A stretch of DNA of 64,000 nucleotides from Microbacterium sp. MPKO10. Its GTDB lineage: Bacteria > Actinomycetota > Actinomycetes > Actinomycetales > Microbacteriaceae. The translations under genes and the position numbers were made by a program. Below, piece by piece: positions 20,196-29,552 of the stretch (its first letter is position 1; each line of letters starts with the position of its first letter). Under the pieces are notes generated by a model. It saw nothing but the letters and a program-made list of their open reading frames with translations. It did no database searches and was not told the DNA's origin. The stretch covers positions 62,001 through 126,000 of the forward strand of contig NZ_JAPCHX010000001.1 of NCBI RefSeq assembly GCF_026107415.2. Direction: 5' to 3'.

Positions 20196-21320
20196 GTGGC
20201 CACAGACCCTGCGCGTGAGACGACATCGTCTGGCGCCCGCTCCACCCCGCTCTCGCTGCCAATGCCGGCGCTTCGCCGACCACGCGCACCGGGAGCACCT
20301 TTCGACGCCGATCGCCGCGGTCGGAGTCTGCGTGACCTGCGCATCTCGGTGACCGACCGATGCAATTTCCGCTGCGTCTACTGCATGCCGAAAGAGATCT
20401 TCGGGCGCGATTACGCCTTCCTCGAGCGCGAGGAGCTGCTCACGTTCGAGGAGATCACGCGCATCGCACAGGCGGCAGCGCGCGGCGGGGTGCGGAAGAT
20501 TCGCCTCACCGGTGGTGAGCCGCTGCTGAGACGAGGGATCGAAGAGCTCATCGCGATGCTCGCCGAGATCCGGACGCCGGAGGGTGCCCCACTCGACATC
20601 GCGCTCACGACAAACGGCTCCGCTCTCGCCGTCAAGGCTGACGCACTCAAGGCGGCGGGGCTCGACCGGGTGACCGTCTCGATCGACTCCCTCGACGAGC
20701 GGACCTTCCAGGCTATGAACGACGTGAAGTTCCCCCTCGCCCGGGTGCTCGACGGCCTCGAGGCCGCCCACCAGGCCGGACTCGGACCCATCAAGGTGAA
20801 CATGGTCGTCAAGAAGGGGCTCAACGACAAGGATGTCGTCCCCATGGCGCGCTACTTCGCCACCACGCCCTACGTGCTTCGTTTCATCGAGTACATGGAC
20901 GTCGGGTCGACGAACGGATGGCGGCTCGACGACGTCGTGTCGGCGGACGAGATCATTTCGCGCATCTCGGCAGAGATGCCGCTCGAACCACTGGAGTCGA
21001 CGGCGACAGGTGAGACGGCGTCGCGCTGGCGTTACAGCGACGGTTCGGGCGAGATCGGTGTGATCGCCTCGGTCACGCAGGCGTTCTGCTCAACCTGCAC
21101 GCGCGCACGCATCTCTACGGAGGGGCAGCTCTTCACCTGTCTGTTCGCCGATGCCGGCTACGACCTTCGAGCGTTGCTGCGTTCCGGGTGCACCGATGCC
21201 GAGCTCGACGGAGCTCTCGGCGGGATCTGGGCGAATCGAGCCGACAACTATTCCGAACGCCGTGCGAGCCTGACACCGGGCTCACGGCGCAAGATCGAGA
21301 TGTCCTACATCGGCGGTTGA
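20196..21320 (+). CDS. moaA: GTP 3',8-cyclase MoaA (molybdenum cofactor biosynthesis)
   Basis: A 374-residue radical SAM enzyme. The first cluster CNFRCVYC has cysteines 56, 60 and 63; the C-terminal cluster is in [19 protein letters not shown]; the protein ends in GG, as MoaA requires. The 40-residue N-terminal extension is longer than usual. The GTG at 20196 is preferred because CGGAGG is 5 nt upstream; the GTG at 20190 overlaps that site. No other moa genes are here; its place beside xdh suggests co-supply of cofactor. Confidence 0.94.
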   Translation: MATDPARETTSSGARSTPLSLPMPALRRPRAPGAPFDADRRGRSLRDLRISVTDRCNFRCVYCMPKEIFGRDYAFLEREELLTFEEITRIAQAAARGGVRKIRLTGGEPLLRRGIEELIAMLAEIRTPEGAPLDIALTTNGSALAVKADALKAAGLDRVTVSIDSLDERTFQAMNDVKFPLARVLDGLEAAHQAGLGPIKVNMVVKKGLNDKDVVPMARYFATTPYVLRFIEYMDVGSTNGWRLDDVVSADEIISRISAEMPLEPLESTATGETASRWRYSDGSGEIGVIASVTQAFCSTCTRARISTEGQLFTCLFADAGYDLRALLRSGCTDAELDGALGGIWANRADNYSERRASLTPGSRRKIEMSYIGG

Positions 21321-21340
21321 CCTCGGTTGGAGAGAGCCCA

Positions 21341-22831
21341 TCAGCGCTCCGTTGCGTCGCCGTCCGCGGTCAGTGTCGGGATCTCGACACCCTGCGTGTC
21401 GAGAAGCTTTCCGCCCTCGACATGGTCGCCGTCCTCGAGCGCGCGGACGAGCTCTGCGGGTACGGCACGCGCGGGCGCCGAGGCAAAGACGCTGCCCTCG
21501 CTCGTCGACCGGCGCCCGATGTGGTTGAACACGATATTCAGCAGCAGTGCCATGACCGTGGCCGAGCTGATTCCTGACTGGAAGATGACCTGGAACCAGC
21601 TGGGGAACTGCGCGTAGATCGTCGGCTGAACAAGAGGCAGCATGCCGAACGACAGTGCAAGCCCCACGATGATGAGATTGAGGTTGTTGCGGTAATCCAC
21701 CTTCGACAGCGTGTTGATACCACTGGCCGCCACGGTGCCGAACAGGGCGATTCCGACTCCGCCGAGCACCGGTGTGGGGATCGCCGCAACAACGCGCCCC
21801 AGAACAGGCAGAACGCCGAGGACGACGAGCACGACACCACCGGTGGCGACGACAAATCGGCTCGACACCTTCGTGATTGCCACGAGACCGACGTTCTGAG
21901 CGAACGCGCTCTGGGTGAAGGAGTTGAAGATCGGGGACACGGCGCTGGAGATCATGTCGGCGCGAAGGCCGGCAGCGATGCGCTTCTGTGTCACCTTCGT
22001 CTTCACGACCTCGCCGACGGCAAGGATATCCGCCGTCGTCTCGGTGAAGGTGACAAGGATCACGATGAGCATCGAGATGATCGCCGCGATGTCGAACGTC
22101 GGGAGTCCAAAGGCGAACGGTGTCGGCACCGCGAAGATGGGGCCGTCCAGCACAGCGGAGAAGTCGGCCATGCCGAGCAGCGCGGCGATGATCGTCGACA
22201 GCACGAGCGAGAGCAGAATCGACAGCCGCGAGATTGCCGGGGTGCCGAACTTCGACAGAACGACGATGAGGGCGAGCGAGAGCGCGGCCATGCCGATGTT
22301 CGCCACAGAGCCGTAGTCGGGCGCCTCGGCGTCGGCCCCCATCGCCCAGCCGCCGGCGACGGGGAGCAGCGAGAGCCCGATGGCCGTGATGACGACACCC
22401 GTAACGACGGGCGGGAAGAACTTCACGATCATCGCGAAGAACGGGGCGACGAGCAGCCCAATGACTGACGAGGCGATCACCGCGCCGAAGACACGTGGAA
22501 GGCCGCCTCCCCCGTCAAGAATGGCCGTCATCGTGGCCACACCCGAGAACGAGACGCCCTGAACGAGCGGAAGCTGTGATCCGAAGAACGGCACGCCGAG
22601 CGTCTGGAGCAGCGTGGCGAGCCCGCCGATGAACAGACAGCAGGTGATGAGCAGTCCGACCTCGGCTGTTGACAACCCGGCCGCCTGGCCGACGACGAGC
22701 GGCGGGGCGATGATTCCCCCGTACATCGTGAGGACGTGCTGGATGCCATAGGCAAGCGTTGGCCACGCCTTGAGCTTCTGGTCTTCTGGCCGTGCGCCAG
22801 CATCCGTCGTCTGTGAGCGTGATCGACCCAT
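21341..22831 (-). CDS. NCS2 xanthine/urate/uracil-type permease
   Basis: A 496-residue nucleobase:cation symporter-2 protein (PbuX/UacT/XanQ group). It has the N-terminal QHVLTMYGG motif, about fourteen helices and a TFTETTADILAVGE segment close to the family's substrate-binding motif. The ATG at 22831 has GAGGGG about 7 nt upstream; the longer frame starts within the promoter palindromes. The xdh-guaD context favours xanthine or urate over uracil. Confidence 0.88.
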   Translation of the reverse strand: MGRSRSQTTDAGARPEDQKLKAWPTLAYGIQHVLTMYGGIIAPPLVVGQAAGLSTAEVGLLITCCLFIGGLATLLQTLGVPFFGSQLPLVQGVSFSGVATMTAILDGGGGLPRVFGAVIASSVIGLLVAPFFAMIVKFFPPVVTGVVITAIGLSLLPVAGGWAMGADAEAPDYGSVANIGMAALSLALIVVLSKFGTPAISRLSILLSLVLSTIIAALLGMADFSAVLDGPIFAVPTPFAFGLPTFDIAAIISMLIVILVTFTETTADILAVGEVVKTKVTQKRIAAGLRADMISSAVSPIFNSFTQSAFAQNVGLVAITKVSSRFVVATGGVVLVVLGVLPVLGRVVAAIPTPVLGGVGIALFGTVAASGINTLSKVDYRNNLNLIIVGLALSFGMLPLVQPTIYAQFPSWFQVIFQSGISSATVMALLLNIVFNHIGRRSTSEGSVFASAPARAVPAELVRALEDGDHVEGGKLLDTQGVEIPTLTADGDATER

Positions 22832-22861
22832 TGTGCTGACCCCTCTGTCCGCAATTCGTCG

Positions 22862-22908
22862 CACTATTTCAGATAGTGAAATATCAATTCCACTCAATCA
22901 ATTGAGTG
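22862..22908. promoter_or_regulatory. cluster of palindromes before the NCS2 permease
   Basis: Three inverted repeats sit 31-77 bp upstream of the permease start: CACTATTTCAGATAGTG (22862-22878), the overlapping ATTTCAGATAGTGAAAT (22866-22882) and CACTCAATCAATTGAGTG (22891-22908, 8-bp arms). They are candidate operators; the last could also end the histidine kinase transcript. Confidence 0.55.
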
Positions 22909-22960
22909 AAGCAGTGGTTCCGCACGGTGTCAAGCAGCGAACCGCCGCCTCCCGTGAAGA

Positions 22961-24406
22961 CTACCGGGCCAGCGGCAGGCTGATCCGGAAGATCGTCTCC
23001 CCCGGCTCGCTCGTCACACTCGACTCGCCCCCGTGGGCAGCGATGACTCCCTGAACGATCGCGAGGCCGAGGCCGGTGCTGCCCGTGGTGCGGGCTCGTG
23101 ACGAATCCCCGCGCACAAAGCGCTCGAAGACCGTGTCGATGGCGTCCGGGTCAATACCCGGGCCATCGTCGGTGACAGTGATGACCGCGTGTTCCGCACC
23201 AGCATCCGACAGCTCCGTCACGACCGTCGTTCCGGCCGGAGTGTGCACGCGCGCGTTTGCGAGCAGGTTCACGATCACCTGGAAGAGCCGCCCCTGATCA
23301 CCGCGAACCGTGACCGGATGCTCGGGCACAACGACGCGCCACTCGTGATCACCGGCTGCGGCACGGGCATCCGAGACGGCATCTTCGACGAGCCCGGACA
23401 GCTCGACGGCTGCGTCATCGAGCTGTCGCCCCTCGTCGAGCCGCGCGAGAAGCAGAAGATCCTCGACAATATCCGTCATGCGCCGGGATTCAGATTCGAT
23501 GCGCCCCAGCGCGTACGAGGTGTCGTCGGGGATCGTCTCGCCGCTCATTCGCGTCAGCTCCGCATATCCGCGGATCGATGCGAGCGGCGTCCGGAGCTCG
23601 TGGCTGGCGTCAGACACAAACCGGCGCACCTTGTCTTCGCTGCTCTGCCTGGCCTGCAGCGCGTTCGACACGTGCTCGAGCATGCGGTTGATCGCCAGGC
23701 CGACCCGACCGACCTCCGTGTGGGGGTCGGTATCGTCGTCCGGGACCCTGACGGCGAGCGCGACGTCTCCCCTGTCGAGCGTCATCGTCGACACCGTCGT
23801 CGCGGCAGCAGTCACCCGCTCAAGAGGGCGAAGCGTCAACCGCACGAGCCCGTACGCTCCCGCACCCGAAAGCACGAGTGCGCCCAGCGCGACGATGGCG
23901 ACCACGAGGATGAGCTCCGAGATCGTCGCTTCGATGTCAGCCAGCGGCAGCCCGACAATGATGGCGACGTGCTGGTCAAGCGGCACAGCGACGACGCGGT
24001 AATTGCCGAGCGACGTGCCGAGCGAGATGCTCGTAGGGTGTGTGCCGATGTCGCCGGCCTGCAGGGCGGCGAGCTGCTGGTTGTCGAGATAGGGGCTATT
24101 GAGGTTCCGGTCGAGATAGGCGCCGGCGACGACGGTTCCGTCGACGCTCACGGCACCGAGGGTGCCGATGGACTGCCCAAGTGAGCCGATGAAGTCCGGG
24201 CCATCCGTGGAGTCCGGCGCGTGCTGACCGACGGATGCTGCCGCCCGCGCGCCCGCCTCGACAAGCTGTCTGTCTATGCGGTTCAGCAGAATGGACTGCA
24301 GGCTGAAAACGCTGACGAGCCCGATCACCAGCGCCGAGAGCGTGATGAACGCAACGGTCGCGAGCACGAGGCTGCGCCGCAGCGGTCGCTGCTGATGGCG
24401 GCCCAC
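22961..24406 (-). CDS. two-component sensor histidine kinase
   Basis: A 481-residue membrane kinase. It has an N-terminal helix (FITLSALVIGLVSVF), an extracytoplasmic sensor of about 120 residues, a second helix near 165-190, a HAMP region, the HisKA box with FVSDASHELRTPLASIRGYAEL, and an ATPase domain with N box (NLLANARVHT), DDGPGID and GLGLAIVQG. It begins with GTG 1 nt after the response-regulator stop. It resembles the TcrY/TrcS group; the stimulus is unknown. Confidence 0.92.
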   Translation of the reverse strand: MGRHQQRPLRRSLVLATVAFITLSALVIGLVSVFSLQSILLNRIDRQLVEAGARAAASVGQHAPDSTDGPDFIGSLGQSIGTLGAVSVDGTVVAGAYLDRNLNSPYLDNQQLAALQAGDIGTHPTSISLGTSLGNYRVVAVPLDQHVAIIVGLPLADIEATISELILVVAIVALGALVLSGAGAYGLVRLTLRPLERVTAAATTVSTMTLDRGDVALAVRVPDDDTDPHTEVGRVGLAINRMLEHVSNALQARQSSEDKVRRFVSDASHELRTPLASIRGYAELTRMSGETIPDDTSYALGRIESESRRMTDIVEDLLLLARLDEGRQLDDAAVELSGLVEDAVSDARAAAGDHEWRVVVPEHPVTVRGDQGRLFQVIVNLLANARVHTPAGTTVVTELSDAGAEHAVITVTDDGPGIDPDAIDTVFERFVRGDSSRARTTGSTGLGLAIVQGVIAAHGGESSVTSEPGETIFRISLPLAR

Positions 24407-24407
24407 G

Positions 24408-25151
24408 TCACACGGCCTTCAGCATGTATCCGGCTCCCCTGACGGTGTGGATCATCGGCTCACGGCCGGCATCAATCTTCTTCCGAAGGTATGAAATATA
24501 GAGCTCAACGACGCTCGCCTTGCCGCCGAACTCGTAGCTCCACACGCGGTCGAGAATCTGCGGCTTGCTGAGAACCCGTCGCGGATTGCGCATGAGGTAG
24601 CGCAGCAGCTCGAATTCCGTCGCGGTCAATTCAATGGGGTCTCCCCCGCGCGTGACCTCATAGCTGTCTTCGTCGATCACAAGATCGCCGACGGTGATGA
24701 TGGAATCGGAGGCCGTCGCCGATTGCGTGGCACGCCTGATCAAGCTGCGCAGGCGCGCGACGACTTCTTCGAGGCTGAACGGCTTGGTCACGTAGTCATC
24801 GCCGCCGGCGGTCAAGCCTGCGATGCGGTCGTCGAGAGCATCCTTAGCCGTCAGGAAGAGAACAGGAACGTCGTCACCATCGGCGCGCAGGCGGTGCAGC
24901 ACGCTCATCCCGTCGAGATCGGGGAGCATGATGTCGAGCACGATCACATCGGGCCGGAACTCACGAGCCTTCGCCAGAGCCTCGTGGCCGGTGGCAGCGG
25001 TCTGGACATCCCACCCCTCATAGCGCAACGCCATCTTGATCAGATCGGTCAGGCTCGCCTCGTCGTCGACCGCGAGCACACGGATCGGCGTGCCGTCCAC
25101 GCGCGTCAGTTTCGTCGTCACGGGTTCGGATGCTTCGGGATACATGCTCAT
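24408..25151 (-). CDS. OmpR-family response regulator
   Basis: A 247-residue regulator. The receiver domain (about 23-140) has acidic pair DDE, phospho-acceptor aspartate in VIVLDIMLPD and the conserved lysine in YVTKPF. The winged-helix domain ends ISYLRKKIDAGREPMIHTVRGAGYMLKAV. It is the first gene of the operon with the kinase, and the two form one two-component system. Confidence 0.94.
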   Translation of the reverse strand: MSMYPEASEPVTTKLTRVDGTPIRVLAVDDEASLTDLIKMALRYEGWDVQTAATGHEALAKAREFRPDVIVLDIMLPDLDGMSVLHRLRADGDDVPVLFLTAKDALDDRIAGLTAGGDDYVTKPFSLEEVVARLRSLIRRATQSATASDSIITVGDLVIDEDSYEVTRGGDPIELTATEFELLRYLMRNPRRVLSKPQILDRVWSYEFGGKASVVELYISYLRKKIDAGREPMIHTVRGAGYMLKAV

Positions 25152-25282
25152 GACTCCAGTATCCGCGGGAACCTATGAAGCAGCTATGTGGTCGCCATGC
25201 GATTCCCGTGGGTGTCGATGACGGCCGCGGAACGCCGCCGCCTGAGGGTTCGCCGTGAGTGCGGCATCCTGGCAGGAAATTA

Positions 25283-25326
25283 GTTGCGCTATGTCAACCA
25301 TAAATTCTATTGTTGACGAATACAAC
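25283..25326. promoter_or_regulatory. MarR-type operator pair before the MFS gene
   Basis: GTTGCGCTATGTCAAC (25283-25298) and GTTGACGAATACAAC (25312-25326) each show GTTG/CAAC arms around 7-8 bases; the inner arms GTCAAC/GTTGAC also pair over 13 bp. They precede the DHA2 transporter gene whose downstream partner encodes a MarR regulator. Confidence 0.55.
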
Positions 25327-25354
25327 GATCTGATCCCTCTCTGGAGCTCCCCGC

Positions 25355-27079
25355 GTGACATCATCTTCCACCGCCCTCCCGCCTGCCGCTTCCCGCGCAA
25401 AAATGTCGCATCGTGAGGTGTTGCAGGCCCTCTCCGGCCTCCTCACCGGCATGTTCGTGTCGATCCTCGCCGGCACTGTCGTCAGCAGCTCGCTGCCGAT
25501 CATCATCGCCGACCTCGGAGGTTCCCAGGCGTCATTCACCTGGGTGGTAACCGCAACGCTTCTGGCGACGACCGTGTCGACACCGATCTGGGGCAAGCTC
25601 GCCGACATCCTCAACCGCAAACTGCTCATCCAGATCGCACTCGTGGTCTTCGTCTCCGCGTCCGCAGCTGCGGGCTTCTCGCAGGATCCGGGGATGCTGA
25701 TCACGTGCCGCGTGTTCCAGGGGCTGGGTGCCGGCGGACTCACCTCGCTCAGCCAGATCATCATGGCCGACATCCTCAGCCCCCGCGAGCGCGGCAAGTA
25801 TATGGGGCTCTTCGGCGCGGTCATGGGCGTCGGCACGGTCGGCGGCCCGCTCATCGGTGGGTTCCTCACAGACGCCATCGACTGGCGCTGGAACTTCTTC
25901 GTCGGCATCCCCTTCGCCATCATCGCGATCATCCTGCTCCAGAAGACACTTCACCTGCCCCGTCGCCCCCAGAAGCGCGTCACGATCGACTACCTGGGCA
26001 CCGTGCTGCTGGCCGGAGGCGTCTCGCTTCTGCTGATCTGGGTGAGCCTGGCCGGCAACCAATTCGACTGGTGGAGCACGCAGACGTTCCTCATGGTCGG
26101 GGGCTCGCTTGTTCTGCTCGCCATCTTCATGATCGTCGAGTTCCGGGCCGTGAACCCGATCATCCCACTCACCCTCTTCAAGAACCGCACATTCACGCTC
26201 GCCGTCATCGGCAGCATCTCGGTGGGCGTCGCCATGTTCGGCACCGCGGTGTTCCTCAGCCAGTACATGCAGCTCGCCCGCGGCGCGACAGCAACGGAAT
26301 CGGGGCTCATGACGATCCCGATGATCGGCGGGATGCTCGTGTCGTCCACGGTCGTCGGAGCGATCATCACCCGCACCGGAAAGTGGAAGCGGTACATGGT
26401 GACCGGCTCGATCATGCTGACCGCGGGCATGTTCCTCATGAGCACGATCCGGTACGACACGAACTTCGTGCTCGTCTCGGCATTCATGGTGCTGCTCGGC
26501 GCCGGTGTCGGCATGATCATGCAGAACATGGTGCTCGTCGTGCAGAACGCCGTCGACCCCTCCGAGCTCGGCGTGGCCAGCTCCGGCGTCGCCTTCTTCC
26601 GCAGCCTCGGGGGCACCGTCGGCATCTCAGCGCTCGGTGCTGTTCTTGGCTCGCAGGCGACAAGCCTCATGGCCGACCGCACGGACGACTTGATGGCCGC
26701 CATCGCGAAGCTCGGCGAGAAGGGCGCCGCCGTTGCCGATCAACTCTCGGGCGGGCAGCTTCCCGCGATGAGGGACCTCCCTGACAGCATCCGGGTCATC
26801 ATCGAGTCCGTGTACGGGCAGGCTGTTGCCGACATCTTCCTCGTCGCCGCGCCGCTCGCGATTGTGACGATCATCACCGTGGCACTTCTGCCGAATCTGA
26901 GCCTCAGCGACAAGACCAACCACGAGCGACTCGCCGAAACTCCGGCGGACGAGGCCGGCGAAGAGATCGCGCAGCTGGCCGAAGCGACGGTCGCCGCCGA
27001 ACCGCGCACCGGTCAGCTCGACGTCGTCACGCCGCCCGCAGGCGACGAGCAGAATGGGCGCGAGGCGGACGCTCGTTAG
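25355..27079 (+). CDS. MFS multidrug transporter, DHA2 (14-helix) family
   Basis: A 574-residue EmrB/QacA-type exporter with fourteen predicted helices, first at about residues 30-50. Motif A is represented by GKLADILNRKLLI and motif C by LGAVMGVGTVGGPLIGG. A polar tail of about 60 residues rich in acidic residues and alanine follows the last helix. The GTG start has GGAG 8 nt upstream; an internal ATG at 25403 is an alternative. It is followed by its probable MarR repressor gene. Confidence 0.9.
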   Translation: MTSSSTALPPAASRAKMSHREVLQALSGLLTGMFVSILAGTVVSSSLPIIIADLGGSQASFTWVVTATLLATTVSTPIWGKLADILNRKLLIQIALVVFVSASAAAGFSQDPGMLITCRVFQGLGAGGLTSLSQIIMADILSPRERGKYMGLFGAVMGVGTVGGPLIGGFLTDAIDWRWNFFVGIPFAIIAIILLQKTLHLPRRPQKRVTIDYLGTVLLAGGVSLLLIWVSLAGNQFDWWSTQTFLMVGGSLVLLAIFMIVEFRAVNPIIPLTLFKNRTFTLAVIGSISVGVAMFGTAVFLSQYMQLARGATATESGLMTIPMIGGMLVSSTVVGAIITRTGKWKRYMVTGSIMLTAGMFLMSTIRYDTNFVLVSAFMVLLGAGVGMIMQNMVLVVQNAVDPSELGVASSGVAFFRSLGGTVGISALGAVLGSQATSLMADRTDDLMAAIAKLGEKGAAVADQLSGGQLPAMRDLPDSIRVIIESVYGQAVADIFLVAAPLAIVTIITVALLPNLSLSDKTNHERLAETPADEAGEEIAQLAEATVAAEPRTGQLDVVTPPAGDEQNGREADAR

Positions 27080-27089
27080 AATGTGGGCC

Positions 27090-27581
27090 ATGGCGGATCA
27101 GCACGAGGCCGTCGCCTCGGATCATGACAACGCGATCAGCGACGTCGAGCGGGAGTTCACCGCGATGTACACGCAGATGCGTCGCGTGCTGATCGCCCGC
27201 GCCGAATCTGTGCACCCCGAGCTCACCGTCTTCGGGTACAAGCTGCTCCGTGAGCTCGACCGCGGCGACGACCTGCAGCAGAGCGTCATCGCCGAGCGCC
27301 TCCTGTCGGACAAGGGCGCCGTCAGCCGCGTCGTGCGCCAGCTCGAAGATCTCGGGCTCGTCACGCGCACCCCCGACCCGTCGGACGGCCGGGCGCAGCT
27401 CGTCGGGATCACCGACAGCGCTCGTGCCGGCCTCAGCTCGGTCTCGGAGGACAACCGCTCGGTTCTGCGCTCGCGACTGACGCTCTGGGAGATCGACGAG
27501 ATCCGGCGCCTGCGCGACCTGCTGGGCAAGCTGAACGAGACGATGGCCGAACGGGAACAGGCGCGGCACGACGAGCGTTGA
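27090..27581 (+). CDS. MarR-family transcriptional regulator
   Basis: A 163-residue winged-helix protein. Recognition helix region QQSVIAERLLSDKGAVSRVVRQLEDLGLV and wing RTPDPSDGRAQLVGIT match the family. Two ATGs (27081, 27090) are 9 bp apart with no clear ribosome site; the second is used. It lies 10 bp after the MFS gene and probably represses both from the operators at 25283-25326. Confidence 0.88.
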   Translation: MADQHEAVASDHDNAISDVEREFTAMYTQMRRVLIARAESVHPELTVFGYKLLRELDRGDDLQQSVIAERLLSDKGAVSRVVRQLEDLGLVTRTPDPSDGRAQLVGITDSARAGLSSVSEDNRSVLRSRLTLWEIDEIRRLRDLLGKLNETMAEREQARHDER

Positions 27582-28470
27582 ACCGAGCATGGATATCGTG
27601 CTCTACACCTCGGCGTTCTGCGCGCCATGCACGGCGGCGCGGCGGGCCGTGGCCGAGGTTGAGCGGCTGGTTCCCGTCGTGACGACGCGCGAGCGTGATG
27701 TCGCCGCGCACCCGGAGTCGGCTGAAGCCGACAGCATCCGGGCCACGCCCACGCTGCTGCTGCGCTCGCCCAGCGGTCGCGAGGTGTTCCGCGCCGAGGG
27801 TGCGCCGCGTGTCAACCAGCTGCTCACGGCCGTCGCGCTGCACATCGACGACGCGTGAGGCACGCACGCGGGTGACCGCGATGGCGCCCAGTGCGGCAGC
27901 GATGATGATCGATGACGCGACGCAGACGTACCCGGTGACCGCGACAACTCCCCCGATCTGATGCGGATTGAGGAAGTCATACGGGTACCACCCCGTCACG
28001 GCGCCGCGCGCCATTGTGTATCCCAGCCAGGCCAGAGGCAGACCGAGAACTCCGCGGATGCTGCGCCAGGGGAGCGTCCCCGTGCGCCGTGACGCCAGCC
28101 ACAGCAGGGCGAGGCTCACCGGCGCCCCGAGGTGCAGCACCTCGTTCCCCCAACTGTCGGGGGCCGTGGACACGGGCCGGAGGAACGCGTTGTAGACGGC
28201 GCACGTTGTCATCGTGTAGGCGACAGCGACAACGAGGAGGCGGCGGTACCACTCCGGGTCGCTCTCGAATCTCCACGCTACGACCGACCCCAGAACGAGG
28301 ATCAGGGCCGCGAGGGAGTTGGAGAGCGTCGTGAAATAGCTGAGGTAGTCAGCGAGGTGCTCGAGGGGAGTCATGTGCAGCAGGTGGGCTGTGCGGATGA
28401 ATTCGTACCCGAGCGCACCGACGATGACAACTGCTAAGGCAGCGCGGACAGCACCCTCGCGTGCACGCAT
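27433..28470 (-). CDS. Pr6Pr-like membrane protein with an antisense-encoded C-terminal extension
   Basis: A 345-residue frame. Residues 1 to about 205 form six hydrophobic segments with the YLSYFTTLSNSLAAL motif of the Pr6Pr/FAR-17a-like family. The remaining 140 residues are very rich in R, A and P and lie wholly opposite the thioredoxin-like and MarR genes. That tail does not look like protein under selection. Either a stop codon has been lost through a frameshift near 27860, or the gene really ends late. The N-terminal part is secure; the C-terminus is doubtful. Confidence 0.65.
   Translation of the reverse strand: MRAREGAVRAALAVVIVGALGYEFIRTAHLLHMTPLEHLADYLSYFTTLSNSLAALILVLGSVVAWRFESDPEWYRRLLVVAVAYTMTTCAVYNAFLRPVSTAPDSWGNEVLHLGAPVSLALLWLASRRTGTLPWRSIRGVLGLPLAWLGYTMARGAVTGWYPYDFLNPHQIGGVVAVTGYVCVASSIIIAAALGAIAVTRVRASRVVDVQRDGREQLVDTRRTLGAEHLATAGRAQQQRGRGPDAVGFSRLRVRGDITLARRHDGNQPLNLGHGPPRRRAWRAERRGVEHDIHARFNARRAAPVPVRPSSRSACPAGRAGAGSRRSPRASVASAEPSGCPPRPS
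27589..27858 (+). CDS. thioredoxin/glutaredoxin-like small protein
   Basis: An 89-residue thioredoxin-fold protein. The redox motif CAPC at residues 11-14 follows a first strand (DIVLYTSAF), and the cis-proline motif ATPTLLL is at about 52-58. It is shorter than thioredoxin and closer to glutaredoxin in size. It lies 7 bp after the MarR gene and may be co-transcribed with the efflux pair. The membrane-protein frame on the other strand overlaps it completely. Confidence 0.8.
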   Translation: MDIVLYTSAFCAPCTAARRAVAEVERLVPVVTTRERDVAAHPESAEADSIRATPTLLLRSPSGREVFRAEGAPRVNQLLTAVALHIDDA

Positions 28471-28499
28471 GCCCTCATGCTATGCGGTGGCGCGCGGCC

Positions 28500-28529
28500 G
28501 GGGTAGACCCCGTGAGGGGGTCTAACCCC
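28500..28529. terminator. terminator hairpin
   Basis: GGGGTAGACCCC and GGGGTCTAACCCC pair with one bulged base around a short loop. It lies just past the end of the isomerase gene on the minus strand and before the membrane-protein start. Confidence 0.6.
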
Positions 28530-28535
28530 GCGGTG

Positions 28536-29552
28536 TCACTGGTTGCTGAACGCGGCGTCGAACGAGGCAGTGGGCTGTGCCCACAGCAGCGAGCGGATGT
28601 ACCCAACGGCCTCCTTCGCGCCGTGCAGACGATCCATCCCCGCGTCCTCCCACTCGATCGAAATGGGGCCGTCGTAGCCGATCGCGTTGAGCGCGCGGAA
28701 GGCGTCCTCCCACGGCACATCACCGTGCCCTGTCGACACGAAGTCCCATCCGCGCCGCGGGTCGCCCCAGGGCAGGTGCGAGCCGAGAACGCCGGCGCGA
28801 CCCTGCGCGGGGCGCATGCGCGTGTCTTTGCAGTCCACGTGGTAGATGCGGTCGCGGAACTCCCAGATGAATCCGATCGGGTCGATCTGCTGCCACATCA
28901 TGTGGCTCGGGTCCCAGTTGAAGCCGAATGCCTCGCGGTGCTCGATCGCCTCGAGCGTGCGCACGCTCGTCCAGTAGTCATACGCGATCTCGCTCGGGTG
29001 AACCTCGTGGGCGAAACGAACGCCTTCCGCATCGAACACGTCGAGAATGGGGTTCCATCGGGTCGCGAAGTCTTCGTAGCCGGCGTCGATGACGGATGCT
29101 GGCACGGGCGGAAACTGCGCCACATATGGCCAGATCTTCGACCCCGTGAATCCGACGACGACGTCGACGCCGAGCTTGCGTGCGACGCGCGCCGAGCGCT
29201 TCATGTCTTCGGCGGCACGCTGCCTGACGCCCTCGGGGTCGCCGTCGCCCCACGTGGACGGGCGGACGATCGCCTGGTGGCGGAAGTCGATGGGGTCGTC
29301 GCACACCGCCTGTCCGGTGAGGTGGTTCGAGATCGCGTAGACCTGCAGGCCATGGCGGTCGAGGATCTCGAGGCGGCTCTTCAGATAGGCGTCGTCTTCG
29401 TCGGCCCGCTCGAGGTCGAGGTGGTCGCCCGAGGCGGCGATCTCGAGGCCGTCGTAGCCCCACTCGGACGCCAGCCGCGCCACCTCCTCGAACGGCAGGT
29501 CAGCCCATTGCCCCGTGAACAGTGTGACGGGGTGCGTCGATTCGTTCGTCAT
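28536..29552 (-). CDS. sugar phosphate isomerase/epimerase-like TIM-barrel protein
   Basis: A 338-residue AP endonuclease 2/xylose isomerase-like TIM barrel. Metal-binding acidic and histidine residues appear in HEVHPSEIAYD, NWDPSHMMWQ, DCKDTRM and EWEDAGMD. The start at 29552 is fixed by AAAGGAG 8 nt upstream; a longer frame has no such site. The actual reaction (sugar, inositol or keto-sugar epimerisation) is not determined. It lies downstream of two Gfo/Idh/MocA dehydrogenase genes and a second isomerase on the same strand, after a 270-bp gap. Confidence 0.86.
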   Translation of the reverse strand: MTNESTHPVTLFTGQWADLPFEEVARLASEWGYDGLEIAASGDHLDLERADEDDAYLKSRLEILDRHGLQVYAISNHLTGQAVCDDPIDFRHQAIVRPSTWGDGDPEGVRQRAAEDMKRSARVARKLGVDVVVGFTGSKIWPYVAQFPPVPASVIDAGYEDFATRWNPILDVFDAEGVRFAHEVHPSEIAYDYWTSVRTLEAIEHREAFGFNWDPSHMMWQQIDPIGFIWEFRDRIYHVDCKDTRMRPAQGRAGVLGSHLPWGDPRRGWDFVSTGHGDVPWEDAFRALNAIGYDGPISIEWEDAGMDRLHGAKEAVGYIRSLLWAQPTASFDAAFSNQ

